64,000 bases of DNA, taken from a bacterium BMS3Abin03. GTDB taxonomy: Bacteria > Bacteroidota > Ignavibacteria > Ignavibacteriales > Ignavibacteriaceae. This document shows, in pieces, positions 29,555 through 37,178 of this stretch (positions within the stretch are counted from its first letter, which is position 1; every line of letters starts with the position of its first letter). The notes beneath the pieces are model-generated. The model saw only the letters and a list, made by a program, of their open reading frames with translations. It did not search any database and had not been told where the DNA came from. The position numbers and the translations under genes are program-made. The DNA lies in NCBI GenBank assembly GCA_002898075.1, contig BDSV01000044.1:1-64000 (forward strand), written 5' to 3'.

Positions 29555-30421
29555 TTAATATGTGCATTCTAAAAATATATCTAACTTAAGAATACATTTA
29601 CCTTTATATTTAAAATTGTAGAGCAGTTTAATGAACCATTCATTCTTCTCTAAAAATGATATCATCTTCGCATTTATTCTTAATCCCGGAAAAATAGACC
29701 GGATTTTAGGAAGCGGTATTATAGTTTTAAATTTATTAAATCCATGTTTCTTCAACACTTCAATCATTTCTGTATAAGTTGTTTCGTTAATGTGGGTGCC
29801 TTGAGCCGGAACCTTGTTTGTATAAGTATAATCAAAAATCCGGGTTACATCGCTGGGTCCAAACAATCTATTAGGCATTAAAATAATTAGTTTTCCATCT
29901 GGCTTTAATATTCTTTTAATTGATGTTAAATGTGATTCGAGGTCGGCAGGAGCGATATGCTCAATTACATTGTCTGAAAAAACAAAATCAAATTTATCAT
30001 CTAAATTAAAATCTATTATATCGGATTTGACAAATTCAATAGCCGGATCTGAATTGGATAGAACATATTCCGATATATCGACACCAACTAACCTTTTTGG
30101 TTTTCCCGTTTCCCGGATAGCGCTTAGTAAGTCACCATTTCCACATCCAACATCTAATATCGACTTTCCGTTAAATGCATTACCAAATTTTTTAACCAAA
30201 TTTATTTTGGGGTTTTGCTTCGCCGGAAGTTTTGCTTTACCGTAGAGTGAGTGAACAGTGTTGTAAACCACTCTATATAATTCCTTCCTTTTTTCTGAGT
30301 TAATCTCATTTAAAATTTTAAAATGAAATTCTTTTTCTACCTCAAATGCTTTTGCTAAAATATCTTCAGGAATTCCTATATCGGAAGAAAATCTTCTTAT
30401 ATGTGGATATTTTGAATTCAT
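29555..30421 (-). CDS. Class I SAM-dependent methyltransferase
   Basis: A 288-residue methyltransferase. Motif I is SILDVGCGNGDLLSAI near residues 81-96, the acidic motif II residue lies in VGVDIS, and FDFVFSDNVIEHIAPADLES covers the post-I region. KPDGKLIILMPNRLFGP matches the typical strand of the Methyltransf_11 group. Given its position among glycosyltransferases, it probably methylates a sugar or a chain end and could influence chain termination; the substrate is inference only. It lies between the GT4 gene (45 bases upstream) and the flippase gene (15 bases downstream). Confidence 0.9.
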   Translation of the reverse strand: MNSKYPHIRRFSSDIGIPEDILAKAFEVEKEFHFKILNEINSEKRKELYRVVYNTVHSLYGKAKLPAKQNPKINLVKKFGNAFNGKSILDVGCGNGDLLSAIRETGKPKRLVGVDISEYVLSNSDPAIEFVKSDIIDFNLDDKFDFVFSDNVIEHIAPADLESHLTSIKRILKPDGKLIILMPNRLFGPSDVTRIFDYTYTNKVPAQGTHINETTYTEMIEVLKKHGFNKFKTIIPLPKIRSIFPGLRINAKMISFLEKNEWFIKLLYNFKYKGKCILKLDIFLECTY

Positions 30422-30466
30422 TTATATTATTGTTGTTTAACTCGATCCTATCACTTCCATAAAATT

Positions 30467-31639
30467 TTATGAGTTCATTAAAGAATTATAAACTTTTATC
30501 AGCTTTTCATTTTGTAGATCCAAATTGAAATCAGATTCGATCGTATTCCTTGCTTCGTATGAAAAGTTGTAGGATGTGCTTACAAGCTCTATCATTTTTT
30601 GCACATAACTTTCCACATCTCTTTCTTCTACGAGAAATCCGTTTATTCCATCTTTTATTAGTTCAGTAATACCCGCATGTATTGTGCTAATGCAAGGTAA
30701 GCCTGTAGCCATTGCTTCCATCAACACAGTAGGAATTCCCTCTTTATCGCCGGCATTGCTTGTAACACTGTGATGCAGAAATACATCGGCTTTTCCCATC
30801 AGTTCGATTACCTGTTTCTGGGTTACTGTCCCAAAAAATTTTACTTTATTAATTATATCTAATTTGTCAACCAATCTTTGAATTTCATCCTTTAACTGCC
30901 CGTCTCCAGCTAAAATCAATTCGGCATTTTCGTAATATTTTAAGAAATCATTAAATGCAGAAACAGTAAAGAAATGTCCCTTTTTCTCAACAAAATTAGC
31001 TACCTGCAAGAAAATAATTTTTTCATTCTTTTCATATTTACTTTGTACAGGTTTTCTCTCAACAAAACCAAATTCATTCACCGGAATACCAATATGTAAA
31101 ACGGAATAATTTTTTAATGTGCCAATCCTTTCATTCAACTCATTCAGCATAAAAAAAGAAGGGAGTAAAATATATGCTTCATTAAATAGCTCCTTTAGTT
31201 TTTCCCTGTAATCTCTAAACTTAAGAAGTATTGAACCATCATAACCATGGAAATTAACAACAAGAGGGATATTTAGTTTTTTTACTACCGGCAATATTTC
31301 AATTCCCGCCGGTACAAAATGAGCGTGAATCAGTTGAATATTTTTATCCGAAATTATGCCGCTGAAAAACTTTTTTTGATTAAACGAAAGCCGTGGATTA
31401 CGTGAAAGTAATTTATGCTGACCATAAATCTTTGTAAAAATTTTGCCGGCTTTAAAACGTTTAAAATTTCTTGATTTAAAGTAAACCGGTTCGAACGGAA
31501 ATGTTTCAAGGTTTTCAACTTTATGAGAGGAAAGGACAAAAACCTTAAAAGATTTTCTAATCCCTAAAAGTTGTCTGTATATGAAAGTCATCGAGGGAGA
31601 AAGGTAGTGCTGCAAATAAATTGCTATATTCGACTTCAT
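30467..31639 (-). CDS. GT4-family glycosyltransferase
   Basis: A 390-residue GT-B fold enzyme. The acceptor half contains QLIHAHFVPAGIEILPVV and LVVNFHGYDGSILLKFRDY. The donor half contains IIFLQVANFVEKKGHFFTVS, AELILAGDGQLKDEIQRL and GDKEGIPTVLMEAMATGLPC with the Glu-x7-Glu motif. This closely follows the colanic acid WcaL/AmsK-like branch. The sugar is not determinable. It is the second gene of the operon, 23 bases after the Wzz-like gene. Confidence 0.92.
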   Translation of the reverse strand: MKSNIAIYLQHYLSPSMTFIYRQLLGIRKSFKVFVLSSHKVENLETFPFEPVYFKSRNFKRFKAGKIFTKIYGQHKLLSRNPRLSFNQKKFFSGIISDKNIQLIHAHFVPAGIEILPVVKKLNIPLVVNFHGYDGSILLKFRDYREKLKELFNEAYILLPSFFMLNELNERIGTLKNYSVLHIGIPVNEFGFVERKPVQSKYEKNEKIIFLQVANFVEKKGHFFTVSAFNDFLKYYENAELILAGDGQLKDEIQRLVDKLDIINKVKFFGTVTQKQVIELMGKADVFLHHSVTSNAGDKEGIPTVLMEAMATGLPCISTIHAGITELIKDGINGFLVEERDVESYVQKMIELVSTSYNFSYEARNTIESDFNLDLQNEKLIKVYNSLMNS

Positions 31640-31662
31640 TTTAGATTATAATGATAAGTAAA

Positions 31663-32847
31663 TTAACTTCTCTTCCGCCATCTGAACATATTCTCCTTAA
31701 TGTATTTCATCTTCTCCGAAGATTGAAGGTTTTTATTTTCCTTCATTAATATGAAAATAAATGCAATTAAAAATACGCTGAAGGTTATTAATAATGTAAA
31801 GATTGACCGCGGCGGATAGCTTTTCTTTACCGGAGGAACTGCATAATCAATCACCTGTAATGTTGGTATATCTTTTTTCTCCTCTATTTTTGCTTGCTCG
31901 TATAACGGTAAAACGAACTCTAATATTTTAGAATTTATTTCAACTTCTCTAAATAATCTATAGTAACCGATGGCGTTTTCCGGTAATGAATCTAAAGCAG
32001 GTATCATGCCTTCGGGAGTACCGTGTTTTTTCATCTCCTTCAACCGTTTTTCAAATTCTTCAACTTCTACCTGCATATTTTCTACTTGCGGAGTATTAGC
32101 GCCTTTAAGCTTTTCCAAAATCGATCGCTCAATTTGTTTTGCGATTAACTCGGTTTCAAGAGTAGTATATGCGCTTACGATACTTTTAAACTGTTCTTCC
32201 GGTTCTATTATTCCGGATTTTTTCTGAAAAGCCAGCAGGGAATCTTCTGAATTCCTTAAATTCTGCCGTATTTCGATAACGCGTTTCCCTAAAAAGATTC
32301 TATTATTTTTAGATTTCTGAGTTCTCAGTTCAATTAATTTTTCATTGAGTAATTGAATAATATAATTGGCTATATTTGCCGATAGCTGAGGTGATTTTGC
32401 TCTAACTTTTACTTCGTAGGCATTATATTCAGTCTCAGTTGCGTTAATACTATTAGCAAGTATCAATAATGTTTTTTCTCTGTAGTCTTTAATAGCGGGA
32501 CTTAACCCGTAAACATTTACTAGATCAAATTTCTCAATTACTTTTTCAAGATTTGTTCTGCTGTAAATTATCGTATTGTACATATCCATTTCCGGGCTTG
32601 AAGAAGTAGCACCTATATTAAACGGCAAATTTGTTCCTAAATTGCCTAATAATCCCGCTAAACCTCCCATTCCTGATTCCTCGGCGGGAACCAATAAAGT
32701 TGAAGAATCAAACTGTTCTTCAACTAAAAAGTAAATCATAAGATAGGAAATAATCAAAGTTGGCAGGAGTAATGCGATAAGGAATTTTTTCCATTTAATT
32801 AAGACTACTAAATAATCCAGCAAATCAATTCTTTTGTTTTCCGGCAT
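31663..32847 (-). CDS. Wzz-type chain length determinant protein
   Basis: A 394-residue inner-membrane polysaccharide co-polymerase. One membrane helix lies near residues 20-38 and another near 350-372, bracketing a periplasmic coiled-coil region (SIVSAYTTLETELIAKQIER, EVEEFEKRLKEMKKHGTPEG). The proline-rich motif VPPVKKSYPPRSIF immediately precedes the second helix, as in Wzz proteins. There is no fused tyrosine kinase, so chain length control is of the Wzz rather than the Wzc type. It is the first gene of the 14-gene minus-strand operon. No Wza-like exporter is encoded in the window. Confidence 0.92.
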   Translation of the reverse strand: MPENKRIDLLDYLVVLIKWKKFLIALLLPTLIISYLMIYFLVEEQFDSSTLLVPAEESGMGGLAGLLGNLGTNLPFNIGATSSSPEMDMYNTIIYSRTNLEKVIEKFDLVNVYGLSPAIKDYREKTLLILANSINATETEYNAYEVKVRAKSPQLSANIANYIIQLLNEKLIELRTQKSKNNRIFLGKRVIEIRQNLRNSEDSLLAFQKKSGIIEPEEQFKSIVSAYTTLETELIAKQIERSILEKLKGANTPQVENMQVEVEEFEKRLKEMKKHGTPEGMIPALDSLPENAIGYYRLFREVEINSKILEFVLPLYEQAKIEEKKDIPTLQVIDYAVPPVKKSYPPRSIFTLLITFSVFLIAFIFILMKENKNLQSSEKMKYIKENMFRWRKRS

Positions 32848-33085
32848 TTGATAATTATTATTAGTGAAAAAATAATCTACTTAACAGAATATATATGAAA
32901 TAAATAATAAATTTACTAAACTCTCATATCACCTTGCAACTCAATTCTCAATGATTTTATACAACCGAAAAAATCAGGGAACTTTTACTGACCTGGTGCA
33001 TCTAAAACTATGAAAATCAAATTATTTGACTTTTTATAATATTTTGCTATTTTTAATCTATAAATTTAGGAAAGGAAAATTTTTT

Positions 33086-33196
33086 ATCGATTAATTGCTA
33101 CTGTAATAAAAAATAAAAATAGCGACATAAATATTATTTTTTATTATCAGAGTAGCAAATTAGTACCGATTTGGAGTCTCTCTGATCGGTTTTTTT
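33086..33196 (+). promoter_or_regulatory. Two-state RNA leader: long rod versus terminator hairpin
   Basis: Upstream of the 82-residue orphan, TTGCTACT (33095-33102) pairs with AGTAGCAA (33151-33158) and TAATAAAAAATAA (33104-33116) pairs with TTATTTTTTATTA (33134-33146). The rod extends outward so that ATCG (33086-33089) pairs with CGAT (33167-33170). Those last bases belong to ACCGAT (33165-33170), which alternatively pairs with ATCGGT (33185-33190) to form a terminator with TTTTTT at 33191-33196. Rod and terminator exclude each other. A third pairing, ATCAGAG (33146-33152) with CTCTGAT (33180-33186), would also break the terminator. A perfect TATAAT lies at 33035-33040. No known riboswitch class was recognised. 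Confidence 0.5.
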
Positions 33197-33292
33197 ATAT
33201 TATAACGAGTTTTTGCGGAGGTTAATTATTCTGAATTTTTGATACTAAGTTCAAGGAACAGCTATTCATTAACAAAAAAAAGGAAGGGTAAG

Positions 33293-33541
33293 ATGAAAGA
33301 GATCAAAGCAAAAATAGACAATCCGTTGTCGGATTTGATTAGTGACGAAATTTATGAGTTATTAGACTCTCACGGATTGATAGATGAAAAAGCAGTAAGA
33401 GATTATCAAATCCGTAAGAAGTTCAAGCAATTGAGAGCTAGTAAGATAAGCGCCGGAGATGCCATCGACACAATTCGTGAGGATTACCCATATTTACAAT
33501 TCGACACTATTAGAAAAATTGTTTATCAAATAAGTAAGTAA
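33293..33541 (+). CDS. Small conserved-looking hypothetical protein (82 residues)
   Basis: The track starts at a TTG at 33239, but the ATG at 33293 is preceded directly by AAGGAAGGGTAAG, a strong ribosome-binding site, so I use the shorter 82-residue form. The product is charged, mostly helical and has no signal peptide or membrane segment: MKEIKAKIDNPLSDLISDEI begins it and FDTIRKIVYQISK ends it. The YELLDSHGLIDEKAVRDYQI segment looks like an all-helical DNA- or protein-binding bundle, but I recognise no family. It lies between the two-state leader and the sRNA candidate and is transcribed away from the polysaccharide operon. Confidence 0.7.
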   Translation: MKEIKAKIDNPLSDLISDEIYELLDSHGLIDEKAVRDYQIRKKFKQLRASKISAGDAIDTIREDYPYLQFDTIRKIVYQISK

Positions 33542-33546
33542 ATTGC

Positions 33547-33575
33547 TTGACAATTAGAATTTATCATTTTATATT
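33547..33575 (+). promoter_or_regulatory. Near-consensus sigma70-type promoter
   Basis: TTGACA (33547-33552), a 17-base spacer and TATATT (33570-33575). It lies six bases after the stop of the 82-residue gene. Transcription would start at about 33582, exactly where the structured RNA begins. Confidence 0.7.
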
Positions 33576-33581
33576 GTTTAC

Positions 33582-33667
33582 GGCTCTTTCAAAGGGTTCT
33601 CCCCTGCCCTTTGAGGCAATAGAGTCGAGCCCAGTGGTACCCCATCGCTGGGCTTTTATTTTTTTAT
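33582..33667 (+). ncRNA. Candidate ~80-nt sRNA or attenuator leader with C-rich loops
   Basis: Starting at the predicted transcription start, hairpin 1 pairs TTCAAAGGG (33588-33596) with CCCTTTGAG (33607-33615) and exposes the loop TTCTCCCCTG. GCTCT (33583-33587) can close it with AGAGT (33621-33625). Hairpin 2, AGCCCAG (33628-33634) with CTGGGCT (33648-33654), is a rho-independent terminator with an inner TGG/CCA helix and a T-rich tail. The 5' GGCTC can instead pair with GAGCC (33627-33631), disrupting the terminator. It may therefore be a free sRNA whose C-rich loop could bind Shine-Dalgarno sequences, or an attenuator of the downstream gene starting at 33686. It lacks the conserved SRP RNA core. 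Confidence 0.55.
33628..33667 (+). terminator. Rho-independent terminator
   Basis: AGCCCAG and CTGGGCT form a 7-base-pair stem extended internally by TGG/CCA, followed by TTTTATTTTTTT. It ends the RNA beginning at 33582, or conditionally stops transcription into the downstream operon. Confidence 0.75.
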
Positions 33668-33685
33668 TATCTTTGCGGAGCAGTT

Positions 33686-33988
33686 ATGGCTAAGAAAGTA
33701 CAAAGAAAAAATATTAGGAAATCTAAAAAGGCACAGGCGCAGCAATCGCCGTTTAAGATTTACTGGGAGAAACAAAATTATTTGTTCCTTTCCCTGGGTT
33801 TTATTGTTATAATAATAGGTTTTTACCTGATGACTATTGGTCCGTGGGATAGTGTTCCATCTCTTATAATTTCACCAATCCTGTTGTTTATAGGATATGT
33901 ATTGATTTTTCCCGCTTCAATTTTATCCAGAAAGAAAAAGGGGAAAGATGTAAAACAGGAAGAGCAAGTTGACTCTGGCAAAAGTTAA
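33686..33988 (+). CDS. Small two-helix membrane protein, DUF3098-like
   Basis: A 100-residue protein with a basic N-terminus (MAKKVQRKNIRKSKKAQ), two hydrophobic helices at about 32-52 (FLSLGFIVIIIGFYLMTIG) and 60-80 (LIISPILLFIGYVLIFPASI), and a charged tail. The pattern NYLFLSLGFIVIIIGFYLM, then a short loop, then SPILLFIGYVLI, resembles DUF3098 membrane proteins of Bacteroidota, of unknown function. The ATG follows GCGGAGCAG. Its 3' end overlaps the EutN-like gene by 20 bases, so the two are translationally coupled. Confidence 0.75.
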   Translation: MAKKVQRKNIRKSKKAQAQQSPFKIYWEKQNYLFLSLGFIVIIIGFYLMTIGPWDSVPSLIISPILLFIGYVLIFPASILSRKKKGKDVKQEEQVDSGKS

Positions 33989-34241
33989 AGGAAACATCGT
34001 TTCGACCCAGAAAAATTCCCAGCTTAAAGGTCACAAGCTTCTTATCGTTCATCCGGTTGATCTCAATAATAATTACATCGGCGAGAAGGATGTAATAGCA
34101 TTAGATTTTGTCGATGCAGGAATAGGGGATACAGTATTACTGGTTCAGGAGGGTAAAGCCGTTCAACAAATACTCGGGCATCGAAAAGCCCCTGTCCATT
34201 CGGTAATAGTTGCAATTGTCGATTCCATAGATGTAAATTAG
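33969..34241 (+). CDS. EutN/CcmL-type bacterial microcompartment vertex protein, solitary
   Basis: A 90-residue protein matching the BMC-P (EutN/CcmL) pentamer fold: LAKVKGNIVSTQKNSQLKGH, KLLIVHPVD, VIALDFVDAGIGDTVLLVQE and the closing HSVIVAIVDSIDV. It begins with TTG at 33969, with AGGAAGAG five bases upstream. Family members cap the vertices of microcompartment shells. No BMC-H shell protein or encapsulated pathway enzyme lies in the window, so a role outside a shell, or shell genes elsewhere, must be considered. It overlaps the DUF3098-like gene and is followed 28 bases later by dprA. Confidence 0.85.
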   Translation: MTLAKVKGNIVSTQKNSQLKGHKLLIVHPVDLNNNYIGEKDVIALDFVDAGIGDTVLLVQEGKAVQQILGHRKAPVHSVIVAIVDSIDVN

Positions 34242-34269
34242 TTTCGCAACAACATCGGTTATTTCCATT

Positions 34270-35391
34270 GTGTCTAAACTAAATATTGAACAATTAACAG
34301 ACCTTTATTTATTACTTTCGGTCGAGGGAATCGGTCCGGGAAAGATAAGAAGCTTACTTGCGAAGTTTCACTCCACAGAAAAAATCCTATCCACAGATTA
34401 TCATTCCTTAACAACGGCGGAAGGAATAAGCACTAACCTCGCTCAACGCATTCGGAAAATAAATAGTAACAGAAACGCTATAAAATCCCGTGTAGAGGAA
34501 GAACTAACAAAGCTTGATAAGCTAAATGCAAAGCTTATAACTATATGGGATAAAGAATATCCGAAACTGCTTAAAAAAATATATGACCCGCCTATAATAA
34601 TCGAGATTAAAGGTAAGCTAATTGATCAGGATGAATATTCGATTGCAATTGTCGGAACAAGGCAGCCGACAAATTACGGGAAAGTTCAAGCCGAAAGAAT
34701 CGCTTCGGACCTCGCTGAACAAAGTATAACAATTGTTAGCGGTATGGCAAGAGGTATCGATTCAATCTCCCACTCTGCATGCCTTAAGCGTGGTGGAAGA
34801 ACAATTGCCGTTATCGGATCGGGATTGGATGTAATCTATCCTCCCGAAAATAGAAAATTGTTTGATACAATATGCGAAAGGGGTGCCGTAATAAGCGAGT
34901 TTCCGCTTGGTACAAAACCGGATGCACAGAATTTTCCAAGAAGGAACAGAATAATATCAGGTTTGAGTCTCGGAACGATTATAATAGAGACTGGAATAAC
35001 GGGCGGCGCAATGCAAACAGCCCGATTCGCACTGGATCAAAATCGGGAAGTATTTGCTTTACCCGGAAACGTTGGCGTAAAACAATCGGACGGAACAAAT
35101 TCTTTAATTCAAAGAGGCGAAGCAGAACTAATCCGGTCGGCTGAAGATGTGCTGCTGGAATTAGAATTGAAACTGAAACCCGTGCTCGGTAAAAATATTC
35201 CTCAAAGGCAGGAAGAGCTAAACTTGTTTGAAGAGAAAATTATCAACGCATTAAATTCAGAGCCAATGCAGATTGATAAAATTGCATCTGCAACAAATCT
35301 TTCCACATCCGATTGCCTTGTTCACTTGCTCTCCTTAGAATTTAAAGGAATGATAAAACAACTGCCCGGAAAAATGTTTGCACTTTTGTAA
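34270..35391 (+). CDS. dprA: DNA-processing protein DprA (Smf)
   Basis: A 373-residue DprA protein that binds incoming single-stranded DNA and loads RecA during natural transformation. Domains in order are a helix-hairpin-helix-like N-terminus (LLSVEGIGPGKIRSLLAKF), the Rossmann-like DNA-binding core (IAIVGTRQPTNYGKVQAE, IVSGMARGIDSISHSACL, TIAVIGSGLDVIYPPENR, PRRNRIISGLSLGTIIIE) and a C-terminal winged-helix domain (PMQIDKIASATNLSTSDC). Translation starts at a GTG at 34270. It is the last gene of the plus-strand group. No other competence gene is nearby. Confidence 0.96.
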   Translation: MSKLNIEQLTDLYLLLSVEGIGPGKIRSLLAKFHSTEKILSTDYHSLTTAEGISTNLAQRIRKINSNRNAIKSRVEEELTKLDKLNAKLITIWDKEYPKLLKKIYDPPIIIEIKGKLIDQDEYSIAIVGTRQPTNYGKVQAERIASDLAEQSITIVSGMARGIDSISHSACLKRGGRTIAVIGSGLDVIYPPENRKLFDTICERGAVISEFPLGTKPDAQNFPRRNRIISGLSLGTIIIETGITGGAMQTARFALDQNREVFALPGNVGVKQSDGTNSLIQRGEAELIRSAEDVLLELELKLKPVLGKNIPQRQEELNLFEEKIINALNSEPMQIDKIASATNLSTSDCLVHLLSLEFKGMIKQLPGKMFALL

Positions 35392-35456
35392 TAACAAATC
35401 TTAAATTACAAATAATCATTAACAATTATATTTTAGTTTTCAATAATCGTTTTCCG

Positions 35457-35487
35457 ATTAAATAGTGATTATGAATCACTATTTAAT
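35457..35487. terminator. AT-rich hairpin between convergent dprA and deacetylase-like gene
   Basis: ATTAAATAGTGATT-ATG-AATCACTATTTAAT is a perfect 14-base-pair hairpin. Placed between convergent genes it may act as a bidirectional terminator, although neither side has a clear T tract. The core GATT-ATG-AATC resembles the hairpin at 36.98 kb. Confidence 0.5.
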
Positions 35488-35537
35488 ACATATTTGAATT
35501 TTAGATTTGTAAATATCATTTAAAGTTTCTCCATTTA

Positions 35538-36641
35538 TTAATTCATATTACTTTTTATTAAATATATTTTACTATCCTTTTCATCAGGGAGGATATTAAA
35601 TGATGCTACATTGTTAGTAACAGTCTTCTCCGTTATTGTACCGACAGATGATATAATTTTGATGCTTTGGATTAGATCATCGCTGGTTTCAAATTGAATT
35701 GACAACGGCTGATTATATAATTCATTATCAAGATAGTCGCTAAATCTTAATTTATATATAGACATTTCTGAATCAGAAGATAGAAATGTTTTTTGAACCA
35801 CGAGATTATTACGCTCTTTTATATATTTAGCAACCATATCCATGTTACCGGACCAAAAATCTTCTGACTTGATATAATCTAAATCCTTAATAAATTCAGC
35901 AAAAGGATAGTAACCCCAACCTCCTACTATCCCAATAGAATGATACATTAATATAATCCATGCAGATTTTTGAAGTGCAGAATTAAATACAACTTGCATT
36001 TCTGCATGGTTATTAATAAGTACCGTATCTTGAGTTCCAATAAAAACTGCTGGAAGATAAAACCAATTATCCGGTTCTGTTTTAGTGTCTGGGGAAATAT
36101 AAAACTTACTTGGGTCTACTGTTGCGCCCCGCGCACATATAAATCCGGCATTTTTATTTGCAAGCTGGGTTCTTATTAAATAACCTCTCGCCCCCGGATA
36201 AGCGTAAGCACTCGGATTTAAATCCCAACTTTTCATTAAGTCAAAACACAATTTAAAATCATCATAAGCCTCTGAATAACTTAACGAGTCATGATTTATA
36301 TGCCTGTTACCATGCCCATAAAAATGAATTCCATAGGGCATCAAATTAGTCTTGAATTCTTCAATTAGATGATATTTATCCGGATTGTTATAGTTTTTTG
36401 TAACAAGTTCAAAATCCATTGTCAGATTTCTTTGTAATATTTCATCTACAGCATTTTGAAGCATTGGATTGTTGCCCCACGCAGCATCATACGTTATTGA
36501 GACAGCAGATTTGTGACCATCAAACCACTTAAGCACTTTTACATCAAAATCAGATGTTGAATTTTTAGGTTCCGACGGCGCTTTAGTCGTACAACTATTT
36601 AAAATTAAAAAACAAGATAAAATTACCAAAACTAGTTTCAT
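35538..36641 (-). CDS. Polysaccharide deacetylase-like lipoprotein with altered metal motif
   Basis: A 367-residue lipoprotein: signal peptide MKLVLVILSCFLILNSC with a lipobox ending at Cys17. The next ~200 residues follow the NodB/CE4 fold. SAVSITYDAAWGNNP corresponds to motif 1, HFYGHGNRHINHDSLSY to the His-x3-His motif 2 and SAYAYPGARGYL to the Pro-Gly motif 3. In motif 1 the normal second Asp, a metal ligand, is Ala (YDAA instead of YDDG), so catalysis may be altered or lost. The last third is beta-rich. It is expected to be membrane-anchored in the periplasm or at the surface. It is flanked by long gaps and forms a single-gene unit. Confidence 0.75.
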   Translation of the reverse strand: MKLVLVILSCFLILNSCTTKAPSEPKNSTSDFDVKVLKWFDGHKSAVSITYDAAWGNNPMLQNAVDEILQRNLTMDFELVTKNYNNPDKYHLIEEFKTNLMPYGIHFYGHGNRHINHDSLSYSEAYDDFKLCFDLMKSWDLNPSAYAYPGARGYLIRTQLANKNAGFICARGATVDPSKFYISPDTKTEPDNWFYLPAVFIGTQDTVLINNHAEMQVVFNSALQKSAWIILMYHSIGIVGGWGYYPFAEFIKDLDYIKSEDFWSGNMDMVAKYIKERNNLVVQKTFLSSDSEMSIYKLRFSDYLDNELYNQPLSIQFETSDDLIQSIKIISSVGTITEKTVTNNVASFNILPDEKDSKIYLIKSNMN

Positions 36642-37178
36642 TATTTTCCCTCATTTACAATAAATTAATTCTTTCAAATTGGTTGCTGCTTACTCCCGTA
36701 TCGAAACAAGCAATCATTTACCAGCAAATTAGTTTTTACAAAAATAATTAAAATATTAATAGGTTTCCTCGAAAAAAGTATAAGCTTAAATTATTCCGAC
36801 TTTGATCGGGATAAACTAAGGCACTTTGTGCATTCTCATATCAGATGATGGTTTTTTGCATTAATAAATCAACAAAATATTTAAAATAAAATTTAATCGT
36901 TAATATAAAAATCTCTTTAACCCAGTAGTTACAGATCACCTCGTGACAATTGTTGTAAAAACAGATACTGTCTTTTGTACCACAGATTATCAATCTGTGG
37001 CTCCCAAATTGATTTATGAACACCAGTTAACAAACGCAAATTTTGGAAGTAAATTAGAACCGAAAATTTCTAAAATTAAAAGTTGTTTATTGATATTCAT
37101 TATTCATGTTACTTCTTGTTAGTTCGCAGGACACTGTCCTGCGCTACGGGGTTTGTATTAATTTATAAGTTATGCCGT
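36642..37178. repeat. Long intergenic region with palindromic repeats
   Basis: No gene is supported; the 60-codon ORF at 36841-37023 runs through repeats. The region holds the hairpin CCACAGATT-ATC-AATCTGTGG (36980-37000) and CGCAGGAC-ACT-GTCCTGCG followed by CTACGGGG (about 37125-37150). A degenerate TCCGACTTTGATCGGGA lies near 36.8 kb, related to the stronger hairpin at 39.93 kb. These are typical of the dispersed palindromes in this genome. Confidence 0.55.

Noticed and set aside
33239-33292. TTG start giving a 100-residue form of the orphan protein
   Set aside because: No suitably spaced ribosome-binding site before the TTG, while AAGGAAGGG directly precedes the ATG at 33293.
33582-33640. 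Possible SRP (4.5S) RNA because of GGTTCTCCC
   Set aside because: The conserved SRP core (GGTCAGG...GGAA...AGCAGCC) is absent; only a short loop resemblance exists.
36841-37023. 60-codon ORF between the deacetylase-like gene and rarA
   Set aside because: It runs through palindromic repeats, has no ribosome-binding site and reads as low-complexity sequence.
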